Source: Timburyella sp030842085
GTDB lineage: Bacteria > Bacillota > Clostridia > Oscillospirales > Acutalibacteraceae
NCBI GenBank assembly: GCA_030842085.1
Contig: JAUUSE010000017.1
Span: forward strand, 1 to 38,155
Direction of reading: 5' to 3'
Length of the DNA: 38,155 bases
The translations under genes were made by a program, and so were the position numbers. Below are positions 1 to 8,600 of the stretch, piece after piece. The stretch's first letter is position 1; the number at the start of each line of letters is the position of its first letter. The notes under the pieces are model-generated. The model did not search any database and was not told the origin of the DNA. It saw nothing but the letters and a program-made list of their open reading frames with translations.

Positions 1-552
1 GTCAAGCAGCGGGTCGATTACCGGGCCTCCCGCTGATATTGCATATGCCGTTGAGCCGGTCGGGGTAGAGACAATAAGCCCATCTGCACGGTATTTGCTC
101 ATATCGACGCCGTCGCATTTTACCGATATATCCACTATTCTCGAAGTTACGCTTTTAGCAACAACGATATCGTTAAAAGCGAGAAACTCATTGCTGCCGC
201 TTTCATTTTCCACAGTAATATCAAGCATCATGCGCTTTTCGGTCTCATAGTCTCCGGTTTTAAGAGCAGAAAGACGCGCAAGCTCGTTAACCTCAAGGCC
301 CGCCATAAAGCCTAAACGTCCGGTATTAATGCCAAGTATTGGCTTCTTATATACCGCCGCCTTTTTGGCGTTATGTATAATAGTACCATCGCCGCCGATT
401 ATTATGACAAAATCGCAGCTTTCGTCTATTATGTCCTCCCCCTCGGCAGCGAGCATTACCGCTATTCCATTCTTCTCAAGTACCGAGCATACCTCATCAG
501 CATATGACTTAATATTCTGCTTTTCATAGTTTGGTATTACCGCTGCTTTCAT
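1..552 (-). CDS. nadK: NAD kinase, C-terminus cut off by window edge
   Basis: This is the ATP-NAD kinase that makes NADP from NAD in the cytoplasm. The first 184 codons are present and the gene runs off the left edge without a stop. Residues near 50 carry the nucleotide-binding GGDGT motif, in the context VIIIGGDGTIIHNAKKA. They are followed by ILGINTGRLGFM and, near the edge, DGLIVSTPTGSTAYAISAGGP, both typical of the NadK fold. The ATG is preceded by AGGAGCAGAAT, a good ribosome binding site. It lies 230 bp downstream of tlyA on the same strand, matching the Firmicute order tlyA-nadK-(argR-recN). The identification is secure; the full length is unknown. Confidence 0.95.
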   Translation of the reverse strand, partial: MKAAVIPNYEKQNIKSYADEVCSVLEKNGIAVMLAAEGEDIIDESCDFVIIIGGDGTIIHNAKKAAVYKKPILGINTGRLGFMAGLEVNELARLSALKTGDYETEKRMMLDITVENESGSNEFLAFNDIVVAKSVTSRIVDISVKCDGVDMSKYRADGLIVSTPTGSTAYAISAGGPVIDPLLD

Positions 553-782
553 ATTCTGCTCCTAAAATCTAATTTAAAGCCTTTCTGACTTTATATATTG
601 TACAACAGCCAGATGTACGCATCAAGTATGAATTTGCCTTAAGCCACAAGGCCAGCCGCAGATTGCAAAATGCGGCCGCTTAATATCACTGATATTGTAA
701 AGTCAATTAAAGCAATTGTCTGCAAAATTTTCATAGTCCGTTGCTTAAGCAGTATATGTAAGATGTTTGCAGCGTTTTCAGA

Positions 783-1580
783 CTACTTAAGTTTGCCAAA
801 AGCCTCATATGCCACCGATTTTACGTCAATCTTTGCAGATGCGCCATCAATATGCGCGACATGTGCAAGATATTCTATATTTCCGTCGCCACCAGTTATC
901 GGAGAAAAGGTAATTCCCTTTACAAAAAATCCGCTGTCACAAGCATATTCTAAAAACGCATCAAGTACGCTTATATGCGTTTTAATATCGCGGACTATGC
1001 CGTTCTTGCCAACGTTTTTGCTTTCCGTCTCAAACTGCGGTTTGACAAGTAGAACTGCTTCACTGTTTTTTGCCAGCACAGAGTGCAGGGCAGACAGAAT
1101 ATGTCTTAGCGAAATAAATGAAACATCAACACAGGCAAAGTCAATCGGCTCGCCGAATATTGATGCGTCTATATCTCTGAAGTTTACATGCTCTAAATTA
1201 ACGACTCTTGCGTCTTTGCGTAAATCTTTATGCAGCTGATTTTCACCGACGTCCACAGCATAAACCTTTGCCGCGCCATGCTGCAAAAGGCAGTCGGTAA
1301 ATCCACCGGTAGACGCTCCAACATCGCATGCAGTGAGCCCCTCAACAGATATATTAAAAAAATTCAGTGCCTTTTCCAGCTTGTAACCGCCGCGGCCGAC
1401 GTATTTTTCCCGCATCAGCACTTTTATTTCATCGTCTACCGACACATTTTCCGCCGGCTTTGATACAACCACGCCGTTTACCTCTATGCCGCCGGCTATA
1501 ATGCTCCGGCGCGCTTTCTCACGGCTCTCGTATAGTCCTCTCTTTACAAGCTCTATATCCAAACGGCTTTTTTCCGGCAT
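783..1580 (-). CDS. tlyA: TlyA family rRNA 2'-O-methyltransferase / putative hemolysin
   Basis: The 265-residue protein is of normal family length. Residues 1-60 form an S4 RNA-binding domain (RLDIELVKRGLYESREKARR, then GGIEVNGVVV). The rest is an FtsJ/RrmJ-like Rossmann methyltransferase with YVGRGGYKLEKAL near 60-75 and the SAM-binding DVGASTGGFTDCLL near 86-99. Members such as mycobacterial TlyA methylate ribose 2'-OH of cytidines in 16S and 23S rRNA; that activity is inferred here. The start has AAGGGAG six bases upstream. It sits between dxs and nadK, as yqxC does in Bacillus subtilis, and is probably expressed with them. Confidence 0.92.
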   Translation of the reverse strand: MPEKSRLDIELVKRGLYESREKARRSIIAGGIEVNGVVVSKPAENVSVDDEIKVLMREKYVGRGGYKLEKALNFFNISVEGLTACDVGASTGGFTDCLLQHGAAKVYAVDVGENQLHKDLRKDARVVNLEHVNFRDIDASIFGEPIDFACVDVSFISLRHILSALHSVLAKNSEAVLLVKPQFETESKNVGKNGIVRDIKTHISVLDAFLEYACDSGFFVKGITFSPITGGDGNIEYLAHVAHIDGASAKIDVKSVAYEAFGKLK

Positions 1581-1894
1581 GTTTAACTCCCTTTTCGCGC
1601 AGCATCACAACAGCATCGCATTGACGCTAAGCATCAGCCGCAAATCATATTCCTATTTTGAGTATAGCCGCTGATACTATGCTCAACATATGGATATGCT
1701 GTCCCGGCATAAGGCCATCATAAACCAATTCATCTCTATTTTATGAACCGTCATAAGTACATCCCGCACCATATGCCTTTACACAGATTAAGCGTCACCA
1801 AATCTAACCCTGCACAAGCAAAACAGCAAACTCATTTGAGCTTATATTCTTACGGCACATATAGACATCCATTAATATAAAATAAAGTTTAACT
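1581..1894. other. tlyA-dxs intergenic spacer
   Basis: This 314-bp spacer separates the dxs stop from the tlyA start. Apart from the tlyA ribosome binding site next to 1580 I see no gene, consensus promoter or clear terminator hairpin in it. Confidence 0.5.
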
Positions 1895-3814
1895 TTATTC
1901 CCCGTGCCCAATCTTGCTTAATATTATGTCAACTACAGAATCGGCGTCAAGCTGATGCTTTTTAAGCGCGCTGCTCACGGTTGACTGAGGAACAAATCCA
2001 TCCTTTATTGCTGTTACCTTAAAGTTGCCTTTATATCCTCGCCTGAGCAGAGTATAAGCTATGTGTTCGCCTATACCGCCGTTTTCCATAACCTCTTCAA
2101 ACACAAAAATATTTTTATAATCCTCAAGTCGTTCATATAAGTCGTCCCGCAGCGGCCATATGCGATTTAATTTTATTATGTCAACCTGATTTCCGCTGTC
2201 CGTCAATTTCAAATATGCATCGCATACGCTTCCAAAAGTGCGGCCGTAGGTTATAACAGCTGTATCAGAATTTTTACCGCTCTCTATAACATCAAACGGC
2301 AAGTCCTTGGATATATATGGAATGCTTATATGCGGCTGCGCGCCCCTCGGATACCGAACGGCGGCAACCGACGGGGCGTCGTATATGGCAAGTTTTAAAA
2401 AGAGCTCTGTCTCGGCATATGTACTCGGTGAATATATATAAATTCCCGGCACTGTGCGCAGAAACGCCACGTCAAACAGTCCCTGATGCGTTTCACCGTC
2501 CTCGCCGACGATGCCGGCCCTGTCAACGCCCAGTACAAGCTTTAACCCCTGCGTGGCGGCGTCGTGCAGTATCTGGTCATAGCTGCGCTGCAAAAACGAC
2601 GAATATACTGCGAATACCGGCACAAGTCCCTTTCTCGCCAAGCCGCAGGAAAATGTCACAGCATGCTCCTCAGCTATTCCGACGTCGTAAAACCTGTCCT
2701 TAAACAGTGAGCGGAACATCCCAAGGCCTGTACCCTCCGTCATTGCGGCCGTTACAGCGCATATGCGGTCGTCATCTGTCGCTATTTTGCAAAGGGTGGC
2801 GCCGAATATATACGAAAAATTGTCCGTCCCGCTCTGATAATCGCCTGTCTCTATATCAAAGCTGGGTATTCCGTGGTAATTTTTCGGATTTTTTTCCGCA
2901 TGCGTATAGCCCTTGCCCTTTATGGTGTTAATATGTATTAAAGTCGGACGCTTCATATTTTTAGCCGTTTCCAGTACCGAAAGCAGCTTATTCATATCAT
3001 GTCCGTCAACAGGTCCGAGATATGAAAAGCCCATGTCTTCAAAAAAAGTGCTATGATAAAGCACATTTTTTATACGGGTTTTTGATTTAAGCATCCAGTT
3101 TCTCAGCCGCTGCCCTATAAGAGGTATGCGCTGAACGAACTTCTCTACCGCCTGCTTCATTTTAAAATAACCCGGCTTTGAGCGTATTGTCGCAAGATAT
3201 CTCGCTATTCCGCCAACATTTCGCGAAATAGACATTTTGTTGTCATTGAGTATTACTATAAGCTTATCCTTGCTGCGTCCGGCATTATTGAGTCCCTCGT
3301 ACGCCAATCCGCCGGTAAGCGCGCCGTCGCCTATTATCGCCACGACATATCCGTCCGAAAGATTAAGCGCATTGCCGCGGGCAAAGCCGTAAGCCGCCGA
3401 TATTGAGGTACTGGCATGCCCCGTTATAAATGGGTCGTGCTCGCTTTCCTGCGGCCGCGGAAAGCCGGAGAGACCGCCCTCCTGCCGCAGTCTGTAAAAT
3501 ACATCCTTTCTCCCCGTCAATATTTTATGAGTATAGCATTGATGCCCCACGTCGAATATTATTGTGTCTTTGGGAGAATCAAACGACTTGTGCAGAGCGA
3601 CAGTGAGCTCCACCACACCAAGGTTTGACGCAAGATGCCCGCCGGTTTTGGATACCGTATCAATAAGCATCGTCCTAATCTCTGAGCACAGCTGATTAAG
3701 CTCGCCGACGGAAAGCCCTTTTAAATCCTCAGGCGAGTTCACAGCTTCAAGTATATTTTTCTTATCGCTTATAAAATTAGAGTCAACGGCGGCTGCTTTT
3801 TCGCTATTAGTCAT
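1895..3814 (-). CDS. dxs: 1-deoxy-D-xylulose-5-phosphate synthase
   Basis: This enzyme condenses pyruvate and glyceraldehyde-3-phosphate to DXP, the entry step of the MEP isoprenoid pathway; DXP also feeds thiamine and pyridoxal synthesis. The 639-residue length is normal. Visible landmarks are SKTGGHLASNLGVVELTVAL near residue 55, the TPP-binding GDGALTGGLAYEGLNN near 162-177, the transketolase pyrimidine domain (AAMTEGTGL, GIAEEHAVTFSCGLA) and the C-terminal domain with VRYPRGAQP. A GGAG box lies seven bases before the ATG. It lies in the isoprenoid part of the cluster close to ispA, so precursor supply and prenyl chain elongation are encoded together. Confidence 0.98.
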   Translation of the reverse strand: MTNSEKAAAVDSNFISDKKNILEAVNSPEDLKGLSVGELNQLCSEIRTMLIDTVSKTGGHLASNLGVVELTVALHKSFDSPKDTIIFDVGHQCYTHKILTGRKDVFYRLRQEGGLSGFPRPQESEHDPFITGHASTSISAAYGFARGNALNLSDGYVVAIIGDGALTGGLAYEGLNNAGRSKDKLIVILNDNKMSISRNVGGIARYLATIRSKPGYFKMKQAVEKFVQRIPLIGQRLRNWMLKSKTRIKNVLYHSTFFEDMGFSYLGPVDGHDMNKLLSVLETAKNMKRPTLIHINTIKGKGYTHAEKNPKNYHGIPSFDIETGDYQSGTDNFSYIFGATLCKIATDDDRICAVTAAMTEGTGLGMFRSLFKDRFYDVGIAEEHAVTFSCGLARKGLVPVFAVYSSFLQRSYDQILHDAATQGLKLVLGVDRAGIVGEDGETHQGLFDVAFLRTVPGIYIYSPSTYAETELFLKLAIYDAPSVAAVRYPRGAQPHISIPYISKDLPFDVIESGKNSDTAVITYGRTFGSVCDAYLKLTDSGNQVDIIKLNRIWPLRDDLYERLEDYKNIFVFEEVMENGGIGEHIAYTLLRRGYKGNFKVTAIKDGFVPQSTVSSALKKHQLDADSVVDIILSKIGHGE

Positions 3815-3931
3815 AATATTACTCCGTATTTTAAAAATAAGGGCGCAAATTGCTGAGTGCTCTCTTATTCTCTATTCTATCACTGAAATATGAACAAAAA
3901 TTATATTAACTATGTAAATACAAATAACACA

Positions 3932-4375
3932 TCACATAATGGCCATTGGCATAACAATGCCGAGCAGCACGCCGCCAAGCACCTCAAAAGGAGTATGGCC
4001 CAGCACTTCTTTAAGTTCCTTGCCCTGCTCATCTTCATCTATGTCAAGATGACTCATCAGCTTGTTGATAGTTTTGGCCTGCTCGCCGGCAGCGCGGCGA
4101 ACTCCCATTGCATCATATATTACAACACATGCTAATACTACAGAAACCGCAAAAGCTACCGAGCCGGCGCCCGCAACCTTTCCGGTAGCAATTACCAGAG
4201 AGGTCACCATTGCCGAATGCGAGCTCGGCATTCCCCCGGCGCCGAAGAGTCTTTCGGGTACAAACTCTTTAGTAGTTATAAACGCAATCAAAAATTTGAT
4301 TATTTGCGCCGCCATCCACGACAGCACAGGCACCATTAGCACATAATTGCTGAATAGTTCCTTTAACGTCTGCAT
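3932..4375 (-). CDS. Divergent PAP2 family (DUF212 / YuiD-like) membrane protein
   Basis: The 147-residue integral membrane protein belongs to the acid phosphatase/haloperoxidase-related DUF212 family (B. subtilis YuiD, plant relatives). It has about four hydrophobic segments, the family signature GAGGMPSSHSAMVTSL near 45-60, VIYDAMGVRRAAGEQA near 88-103, and a C-terminal LGHTPFEVLGGVLLG. In this family the PSSH motif is conserved but the enzymatic activity is unproven. The ATG after GGAGGAAATT was chosen over an upstream in-frame TTG that overlaps the ribosome binding site. It lies between ispA and dxs, so a role in isoprenoid or lipid phosphate handling is tempting, but that is inference. 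Confidence 0.88.
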   Translation of the reverse strand: MQTLKELFSNYVLMVPVLSWMAAQIIKFLIAFITTKEFVPERLFGAGGMPSSHSAMVTSLVIATGKVAGAGSVAFAVSVVLACVVIYDAMGVRRAAGEQAKTINKLMSHLDIDEDEQGKELKEVLGHTPFEVLGGVLLGIVMPMAIM

Positions 4376-4402
4376 AATTTCCTCCAACCGTTGGCTTTTA
4401 TA

Positions 4403-5281
4403 TCAATATCCTCTTTGAGCAAGATAATCTACCAGCTCACACAGCCGCTGACCGTATTTAAATCCGCCGGCCACCGCTTTCGCACTTTCTGACAGTTCTC
4501 TCACCATATCTTTCGATTTTTCTATGCCCAGCAGCGTCACATATGTCTGCTTGCCGTTCTCCATGTCGCTGCCAATGGGTTTGCCCAGCGCACTTTCGTC
4601 GGCCGTAACATCAAGTATATCATCTACAATCTGATATGCAAGCCCCACCGCCTTAGCATATTCTTCCGCAGCGTCGGTTTCCTCAGGCGTTGCACCGGCC
4701 AGCAGGCATCCCGCCTTAGCCGCACCGATTATCATAGCGCCGGTTTTGAGGGAATGTATAAGCTTTAAGTGCTCTATATTCGTGCTTTTGCCCTCATTTT
4801 CCAAATCGAGCATTTGTCCGCCCGCCATGCCGTGCGCACCCGCCGCTTCAGCCAGCGCCGATGCGGCTGCTATAATATTTTTAGGCTTGTGATAAATGCT
4901 GTCACAGCTTAGCGCCGTCTCAAAGGCAAGCGTTTGGAGCGCATCACCCGCAAGCAGCGCCGTCTGCTCGCCAAAAGCTATATGACACGCCGGCTTGCCG
5001 CGGCGCATGTCGTCGTTGTCCATAATCGGCATGTCGTCGTGTATAAGAGAATATGCGTGTATCATCTCAAAGGCGCAGGCTATCGGCAGCGCCTTTTCAT
5101 AATTTTCATCAAACTGTCGGTAAAATTCCAGCACCAGCGCCGGACGTATGCATTTTCCGCCCGCCAGCAGGCTGTATCGCATAGCTTCCATCAGCTTTGG
5201 ACAAAGCTTGTCCTCTGCCGTATAATTTTCAAGCGCTTTTTTTACCATTACAGAATAATCATTAAGCACCTTTTCAATCAT
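4403..5281 (-). CDS. ispA: Polyprenyl (farnesyl/geranyl) diphosphate synthase
   Basis: This soluble trans-prenyltransferase elongates DMAPP with IPP to C10-C15 diphosphates. Both aspartate-rich metal-binding motifs are present: HDDMPIMDNDDMRRGKP (FARM) near 80-96 and QIVDDILDV (SARM) near 216-224. ALLAGDALQTLAFE and GGQMLDLENEG are also typical. From the chosen ATG it has 292 residues, the normal length. That ATG overlaps the end of xseB by 8 bp, which suggests translational coupling. In-frame upstream ATG codons exist but would extend it by up to 20 non-conserved residues. The order xseA-xseB-ispA is conserved in Firmicutes. Confidence 0.96.
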   Translation of the reverse strand: MIEKVLNDYSVMVKKALENYTAEDKLCPKLMEAMRYSLLAGGKCIRPALVLEFYRQFDENYEKALPIACAFEMIHAYSLIHDDMPIMDNDDMRRGKPACHIAFGEQTALLAGDALQTLAFETALSCDSIYHKPKNIIAAASALAEAAGAHGMAGGQMLDLENEGKSTNIEHLKLIHSLKTGAMIIGAAKAGCLLAGATPEETDAAEEYAKAVGLAYQIVDDILDVTADESALGKPIGSDMENGKQTYVTLLGIEKSKDMVRELSESAKAVAGGFKYGQRLCELVDYLAQRGY

Positions 5282-5492
5282 CACTGTCAGCACCATCCTC
5301 GTTTTCGGCGTCTGAAAGCTCGGTAATCTTCTGCCGCGCATCTTTAAGTCTATCGCTGCAGACCTTCGCCATCTTCATACCCTCTTCATAAAGCTTTATC
5401 GACTCATCAAGCGCTATGTCCTCGCTTTCAAGGAGCTCAGCTATTTCCTCAAGCCTTGTAACCGCCTGTTCAAATGTTATATTTTTTGGCAT
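5274..5492 (-). CDS. xseB: Exodeoxyribonuclease VII small subunit
   Basis: This 72-residue subunit forms the alpha-helical stalk of exonuclease VII together with XseA. The sequence MPKNITFEQAVTRLEEIAEL and the later LDESIKLYEEGM are the family core, a two-helix coiled coil, and the tail is acidic (ENEDGADSDD). The ATG is preceded by GGGGAGGAAAATAC, an excellent ribosome binding site. The start lies inside the last 16 bp of xseA and the end overlaps ispA, so the three genes form one tightly coupled unit. Confidence 0.95.
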   Translation of the reverse strand: MPKNITFEQAVTRLEEIAELLESEDIALDESIKLYEEGMKMAKVCSDRLKDARQKITELSDAENEDGADSDD

Positions 5493-6691
5493 GTATTTTC
5501 CTCCCCGCTTACCGTGCATCCAACACTGCCGTCGCTGAAAGTAAGCTCTATTTTATCTCCTACCTTAAGCTCGCTTGCCAGACGTACACGTCCTTTATCC
5601 GCCGACACCGCTGCAAAGCCCCTCGCCATAATTTTCATCGGATTCAACGCGTCGAGCACCGAAAGCGTCTCTTTAATCTGCAATTCCTTATGCCGTACAT
5701 TTGAAACGGCAGCAAATCTCAGCCTATCGGCCGCTTTTTTTACCCGCTCCTGCAATCTGTCGGCATAATATTCCGGCCTTAAAAAGCAGCCGGACGAAAA
5801 GGCTCTGTCAAATCTCATTTCGCATGAGGCAAGCATGCTTTTTGCCGCTTTTTCAATAATGCTGCGGTTATATTCTATCGTCCCCATTAATTCTAATATG
5901 TCCGGTACGGCAAGCTCTGCCGCGGCTGAAGGAGTAGGCGCCCGCAAATCTGCCGCGAAGTCGCACAGCGTATAGTCCGTCTCATGTCCCACCGCAGATA
6001 TTACCGGAATTTTCGACGCAGCGACAGCCCTCACTACATTTTCGTCGTTAAAAGCCCACAAATCTTCTATCGAGCCGCCGCCCCGGCCGATTATAATTAC
6101 GTCGGCGCCGCTTCCCTCGTTCACCAGCTTAAGCGCCGAAACAAGCTGTGCCGGCGCTCTCTCGCCCTGCACCTGTACTCCGCACAGCATAACCTCCGCC
6201 AGCGGATAACGCCTGCCGAGTATATTTATAATATCTCTCACCGCAGCGCCGGTCTTTGACGTAATCACTGCGACGCGCCGCGGATATCTGGGTATCGGCT
6301 TTTTATTTTCCTCGTCAAAAAGCCCCTCTGCCGAAAGCTGCGCCTTAAGCTGCTCATAAGCCACGCTCAGCGAGCCCACACCGTCCGGCTGCATCTGGTC
6401 AATATATAATTGATACTGTCCGTCCCGCTCATAAAGCGAGATATGCCCCAATATTATCACGCTCATGCCGTCCTGCGGCATAAACTGAAGCCTTGATGCA
6501 CTCGAGCGGAACATAACCGCCTTTATCTGCGCCTTGTCGTCCTTAATGGTCATATACATATGCCCGGTTCTGTAATGATTTGTGAAATTGGAAATCTCGC
6601 CGCATACAAAAATCGGATTGAGATTTACGTCCGATTCGAGCAGAGATTTTACATAAGTATTAAGCTGTGATACCGTTACGGCGGTTGCCAT
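5477..6691 (-). CDS. xseA: Exodeoxyribonuclease VII large subunit
   Basis: This is the catalytic subunit of exonuclease VII, which degrades single-stranded DNA in both directions during repair. It has about 404 residues. The N-terminal OB-fold includes VSQLNTYVKSLLESD, FVCGEISNFTNH and GHMYMTIKD. The catalytic domain has AVITSKTGAAVRDI, IIGRGGGSIEDLWAFN and AVGHETDYTLCDFAADLRAP, including the conserved histidine and aspartates. The ATG sits seven bases after GAGG; a GTG two codons upstream is the alternative. The stop lies 16 bp inside xseB. Confidence 0.97.
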   Translation of the reverse strand: MATAVTVSQLNTYVKSLLESDVNLNPIFVCGEISNFTNHYRTGHMYMTIKDDKAQIKAVMFRSSASRLQFMPQDGMSVIILGHISLYERDGQYQLYIDQMQPDGVGSLSVAYEQLKAQLSAEGLFDEENKKPIPRYPRRVAVITSKTGAAVRDIINILGRRYPLAEVMLCGVQVQGERAPAQLVSALKLVNEGSGADVIIIGRGGGSIEDLWAFNDENVVRAVAASKIPVISAVGHETDYTLCDFAADLRAPTPSAAAELAVPDILELMGTIEYNRSIIEKAAKSMLASCEMRFDRAFSSGCFLRPEYYADRLQERVKKAADRLRFAAVSNVRHKELQIKETLSVLDALNPMKIMARGFAAVSADKGRVRLASELKVGDKIELTFSDGSVGCTVSGEENTCQKI

Positions 6692-7004
6692 AAGCACACC
6701 TCAAATAATCGCTAAATCTATTCTGGACCGTTTGCCATATATTAAATCACTAAAACATTTATTATGAATATTTGCTATATTTGTTTTTCATAGCAGAATT
6801 TTTACAAAGCGTCTCATCAGCACAATTTTTCGATGCAGCAAAAGCAGGAAAGCCAAAGTAAAGGCTTTAATTCGCACACCGGAACAGCTGCTGTAAAGAA
6901 GCACTGAGCAAAAACCTAACCCATCTTTCCCGCAGCGCCGTCTCCTTTTTCCCGATATCGGCCAACATCAAGCTGAACGCAAAGTGCGCCTAAAAACGCA
7001 AGCA
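6692..7004. other. nusB-xseA intergenic spacer
   Basis: This 313-bp spacer holds the xseA ribosome binding site and an A+T-rich half nearer xseA that could carry a promoter, though no consensus pair stands out. A short inverted repeat (AAAGCC/GGCTTT) lies near 6850-6871. In B. subtilis folD occupies this position between nusB and xseA; no folD reading frame is present here. Confidence 0.45.
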
Positions 7005-7406
7005 TTACTGCATACTGCCCGCCGTCATGCTGCCCGACACTGCGCGGAGCACGCCGTTGACAAATGAAGCCTCATCATCCGACGAGTATTTCTTGCACAG
7101 CTCTACCGCCTCGTTTACGGCGGCGCCGGCTGGTATGCTTTCGTCATATGCCATTTCAAATACCGCCAGCCTCATAGCCGCCAGCGCAACTTTTGAAATC
7201 CTTTTAATATCCCATGCCTTTAAATTGGATTTTATCGTCTCGTCAATCTCATTTAAATTTTTGCATACATTTTGCGCCTCTTTCAAAGCCGCTGCAGATA
7301 TTCTGCTTTCTTCCTTTTCATTTTCAGCGATATATTCTATATCATCATCGTGAAAGGAAGCTTCAAACAGGACTAAAAACGCCTGCTCCCTTTTATTTTC
7401 TCCCAT
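7005..7406 (-). CDS. nusB: Transcription antitermination factor NusB
   Basis: NusB binds boxA RNA with NusE (S10) and promotes rRNA transcription antitermination. The 133-residue all-helical protein has the expected pattern: KREQAFLVLFEASFHDDDI at the start, IKSNLKAWDIKRISKVALAA in the middle, and AVNEAVELCKKYSSDDEASFVNGVL at the end. The ATG was chosen because GGGGGAG lies just upstream; a longer frame would add 22 unconserved residues. It follows yqhY in the classical order but is separated from it by a strong terminator, so it probably has its own promoter. Confidence 0.95.
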   Translation of the reverse strand: MGENKREQAFLVLFEASFHDDDIEYIAENEKEESRISAAALKEAQNVCKNLNEIDETIKSNLKAWDIKRISKVALAAMRLAVFEMAYDESIPAGAAVNEAVELCKKYSSDDEASFVNGVLRAVSGSMTAGSMQ

Positions 7407-7508
7407 ATACTCCCCCAAAATTTTATGCTCCTTATATATACCTCCGCATGCAGCCAAAGGTATGTCGGCCATCGCCGTTTTTATACAGTCGCTTTATTGC
7501 ATTATCTT

Positions 7509-7536
7509 ACTATATACCACTCGGCTTATAAAGCAA
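7509..7536 (-). promoter_or_regulatory. Possible vegetative promoter for nusB
   Basis: On the minus strand TTGCTT is separated by 16 bp from TATAGT, just downstream of the yqhY terminator and about 100 bp before nusB. The hexamers are imperfect, so this is tentative. Confidence 0.3.
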
Positions 7537-7540
7537 AACC

Positions 7541-7578
7541 CCAAAAGCTCAACCGTCTGTCAGACAGTTGAGCTTTGG
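7541..7578 (-). terminator. Rho-independent terminator after yqhY
   Basis: Arms AAAGCTCAAC (7544-7553) and GTTGAGCTTT (7567-7576) enclose an inner GTCTG/CAGAC helix. On the minus strand the hairpin is followed by TTTTGGGGTTTTGCTTT. It begins 15 bp beyond the yqhY stop and should end the spoIIIA-yqhY transcript. Confidence 0.8.
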
Positions 7579-7592
7579 ACAATTATTATCCG

Positions 7593-7946
7593 CTATTGAG
7601 CCATATTAGAAAGATCTATATCTTCAACAAATACGTTAACCTTAGCCACGGCGTTGTGCGTCATGTTCTGTATCTCCTGCTTGACGTTGTTCTGAACCGC
7701 CTCGCAGACGTCGGTTATCCTGTATCCCGACTTAAGTGATATGTACAAGTCTATAATAAGCTGATTATCGTTCACCTTGACCCTGACCGGCTTAAGAGCG
7801 CGCTGTTTTTTGAAAACATCTTTTATAGTAGCCAGCTTAGATACCATATCGACTACGCCGTCTATCTCCAAAGCAGCGGTGGTAGCTATTTTAGATATTA
7901 CCTCTTCTGAAATAACGAGCCCGCCTACCTGATTCTTAATATCCAT
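7593..7946 (-). CDS. yqhY: Asp23/Gls24 family protein YqhY
   Basis: The 117-residue protein belongs to the Asp23/Gls24 (DUF322) family. The core is visible as GGLVISEEVISKIATTAALEIDGV near residues 8-31, VRVKVNDNQLIIDLYISLKSGY and VCEAVQNNVKQEIQNMTHNAVAKVNVFVEDI. Its position between the spoIIIA genes and nusB identifies it as YqhY, which in B. subtilis is linked to the control of acetyl-CoA carboxylase/lipid metabolism. The accB-accC pair that normally precedes yqhY is absent here. An AAAGGAGG ribosome binding site lies upstream, along with a separate promoter-like sequence. Confidence 0.92.
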   Translation of the reverse strand: MDIKNQVGGLVISEEVISKIATTAALEIDGVVDMVSKLATIKDVFKKQRALKPVRVKVNDNQLIIDLYISLKSGYRITDVCEAVQNNVKQEIQNMTHNAVAKVNVFVEDIDLSNMAQ

Positions 7947-7968
7947 AGCCTGATACCTCCTTTGTATT

Positions 7969-7996
7969 ATTATAACACAAAGTAGAAACTAAACAA
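7969..7996 (-). promoter_or_regulatory. Vegetative-type promoter for yqhY
   Basis: On the minus strand TTGTTT and TATAAT are 16 bp apart, exactly in the 50-bp gap between the spoIIIAH stop and yqhY. This would let yqhY be expressed outside sporulation. The -10 is perfect; the -35 matches only its first three bases. Confidence 0.45.
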
Positions 7997-8563
7997 CTAT
8001 TTTACCTCATGAATTTTTATACTTTCGAGGGGCAGGTTTGTCTGCGACACCACTATGTCCTGTATTTGGAGAATTTGCGACTCAACAAGCCCCTCTCCCT
8101 GTATCATTATATTAGCCTGGTTGTTGCTCAGTATAGCAACGCAGTCGGAAAATCCCTTGGCTTTTACAAGGCTTTCAATAAGGCCCTCCTTCTCGATGTC
8201 CGCCGCTATTTGCGTCTGGCTCTCGACTGCCGCCTTTTTGCTCTCCGCATCTGACTTTGTATCGTCAATTATTTCCTTAAGCATCTCCAAAGATTCATTT
8301 CTGGCATTGTCCCTGCTCTCGCGCGACTGTGCTATAGTAGTCGTTTCTGTTCCCTCTTGAGGGGCCTCCTGCGATACCTCCGGGTTATTTACATATGTAG
8401 CGTCGCCAAGATTTGCCTGAGATGAGCTGACGGCCGCCGTTATGTCCAGTCCTCCGTCGGCGCCGGCAAATCTCCAGTTAAGATAAACCGCTGCGCCTAA
8501 CGCTACTACTAAAACCGCCAGAACAATTTGCCTTTTTCCGATTATCACGCTTTTTTTCATCAT
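7997..8563 (-). CDS. spoIIIAH: Stage III sporulation protein AH
   Basis: SpoIIIAH is a mother-cell membrane protein whose YscJ/FliF-like ring domain pairs with forespore SpoIIQ across the intermembrane space. The 188-residue protein has a transmembrane segment at about residues 8-26 (within VLAVLVVALGAAVYLNW), a low-complexity stretch rich in Ser, Gln and Glu, a charged helix (EMLKEIIDDTKSDAESKKAA), and the ring-building region with LVKAKGFSDCVAILSNNQAN at the end. The ATG after GGAGGCTAAT is preferred over an upstream frame extension of six residues. It is the last spoIIIA gene. Confidence 0.95.
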   Translation of the reverse strand: MMKKSVIIGKRQIVLAVLVVALGAAVYLNWRFAGADGGLDITAAVSSSQANLGDATYVNNPEVSQEAPQEGTETTTIAQSRESRDNARNESLEMLKEIIDDTKSDAESKKAAVESQTQIAADIEKEGLIESLVKAKGFSDCVAILSNNQANIMIQGEGLVESQILQIQDIVVSQTNLPLESIKIHEVK

Positions 8564-8600
8564 ATTAGCCTCCAATAACATAATTTACAAACCGATTGTT

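Noticed and set aside
655..676. GCCGCA/TGCGGC hairpin between tlyA and nadK
   Set aside because: Only a 6-bp stem and no T tract on either strand, so not called a terminator.
670..1239. 189-codon plus-strand frame opposite tlyA
   Set aside because: It is antisense to a full-length TlyA with intact motifs; it is a shadow frame.
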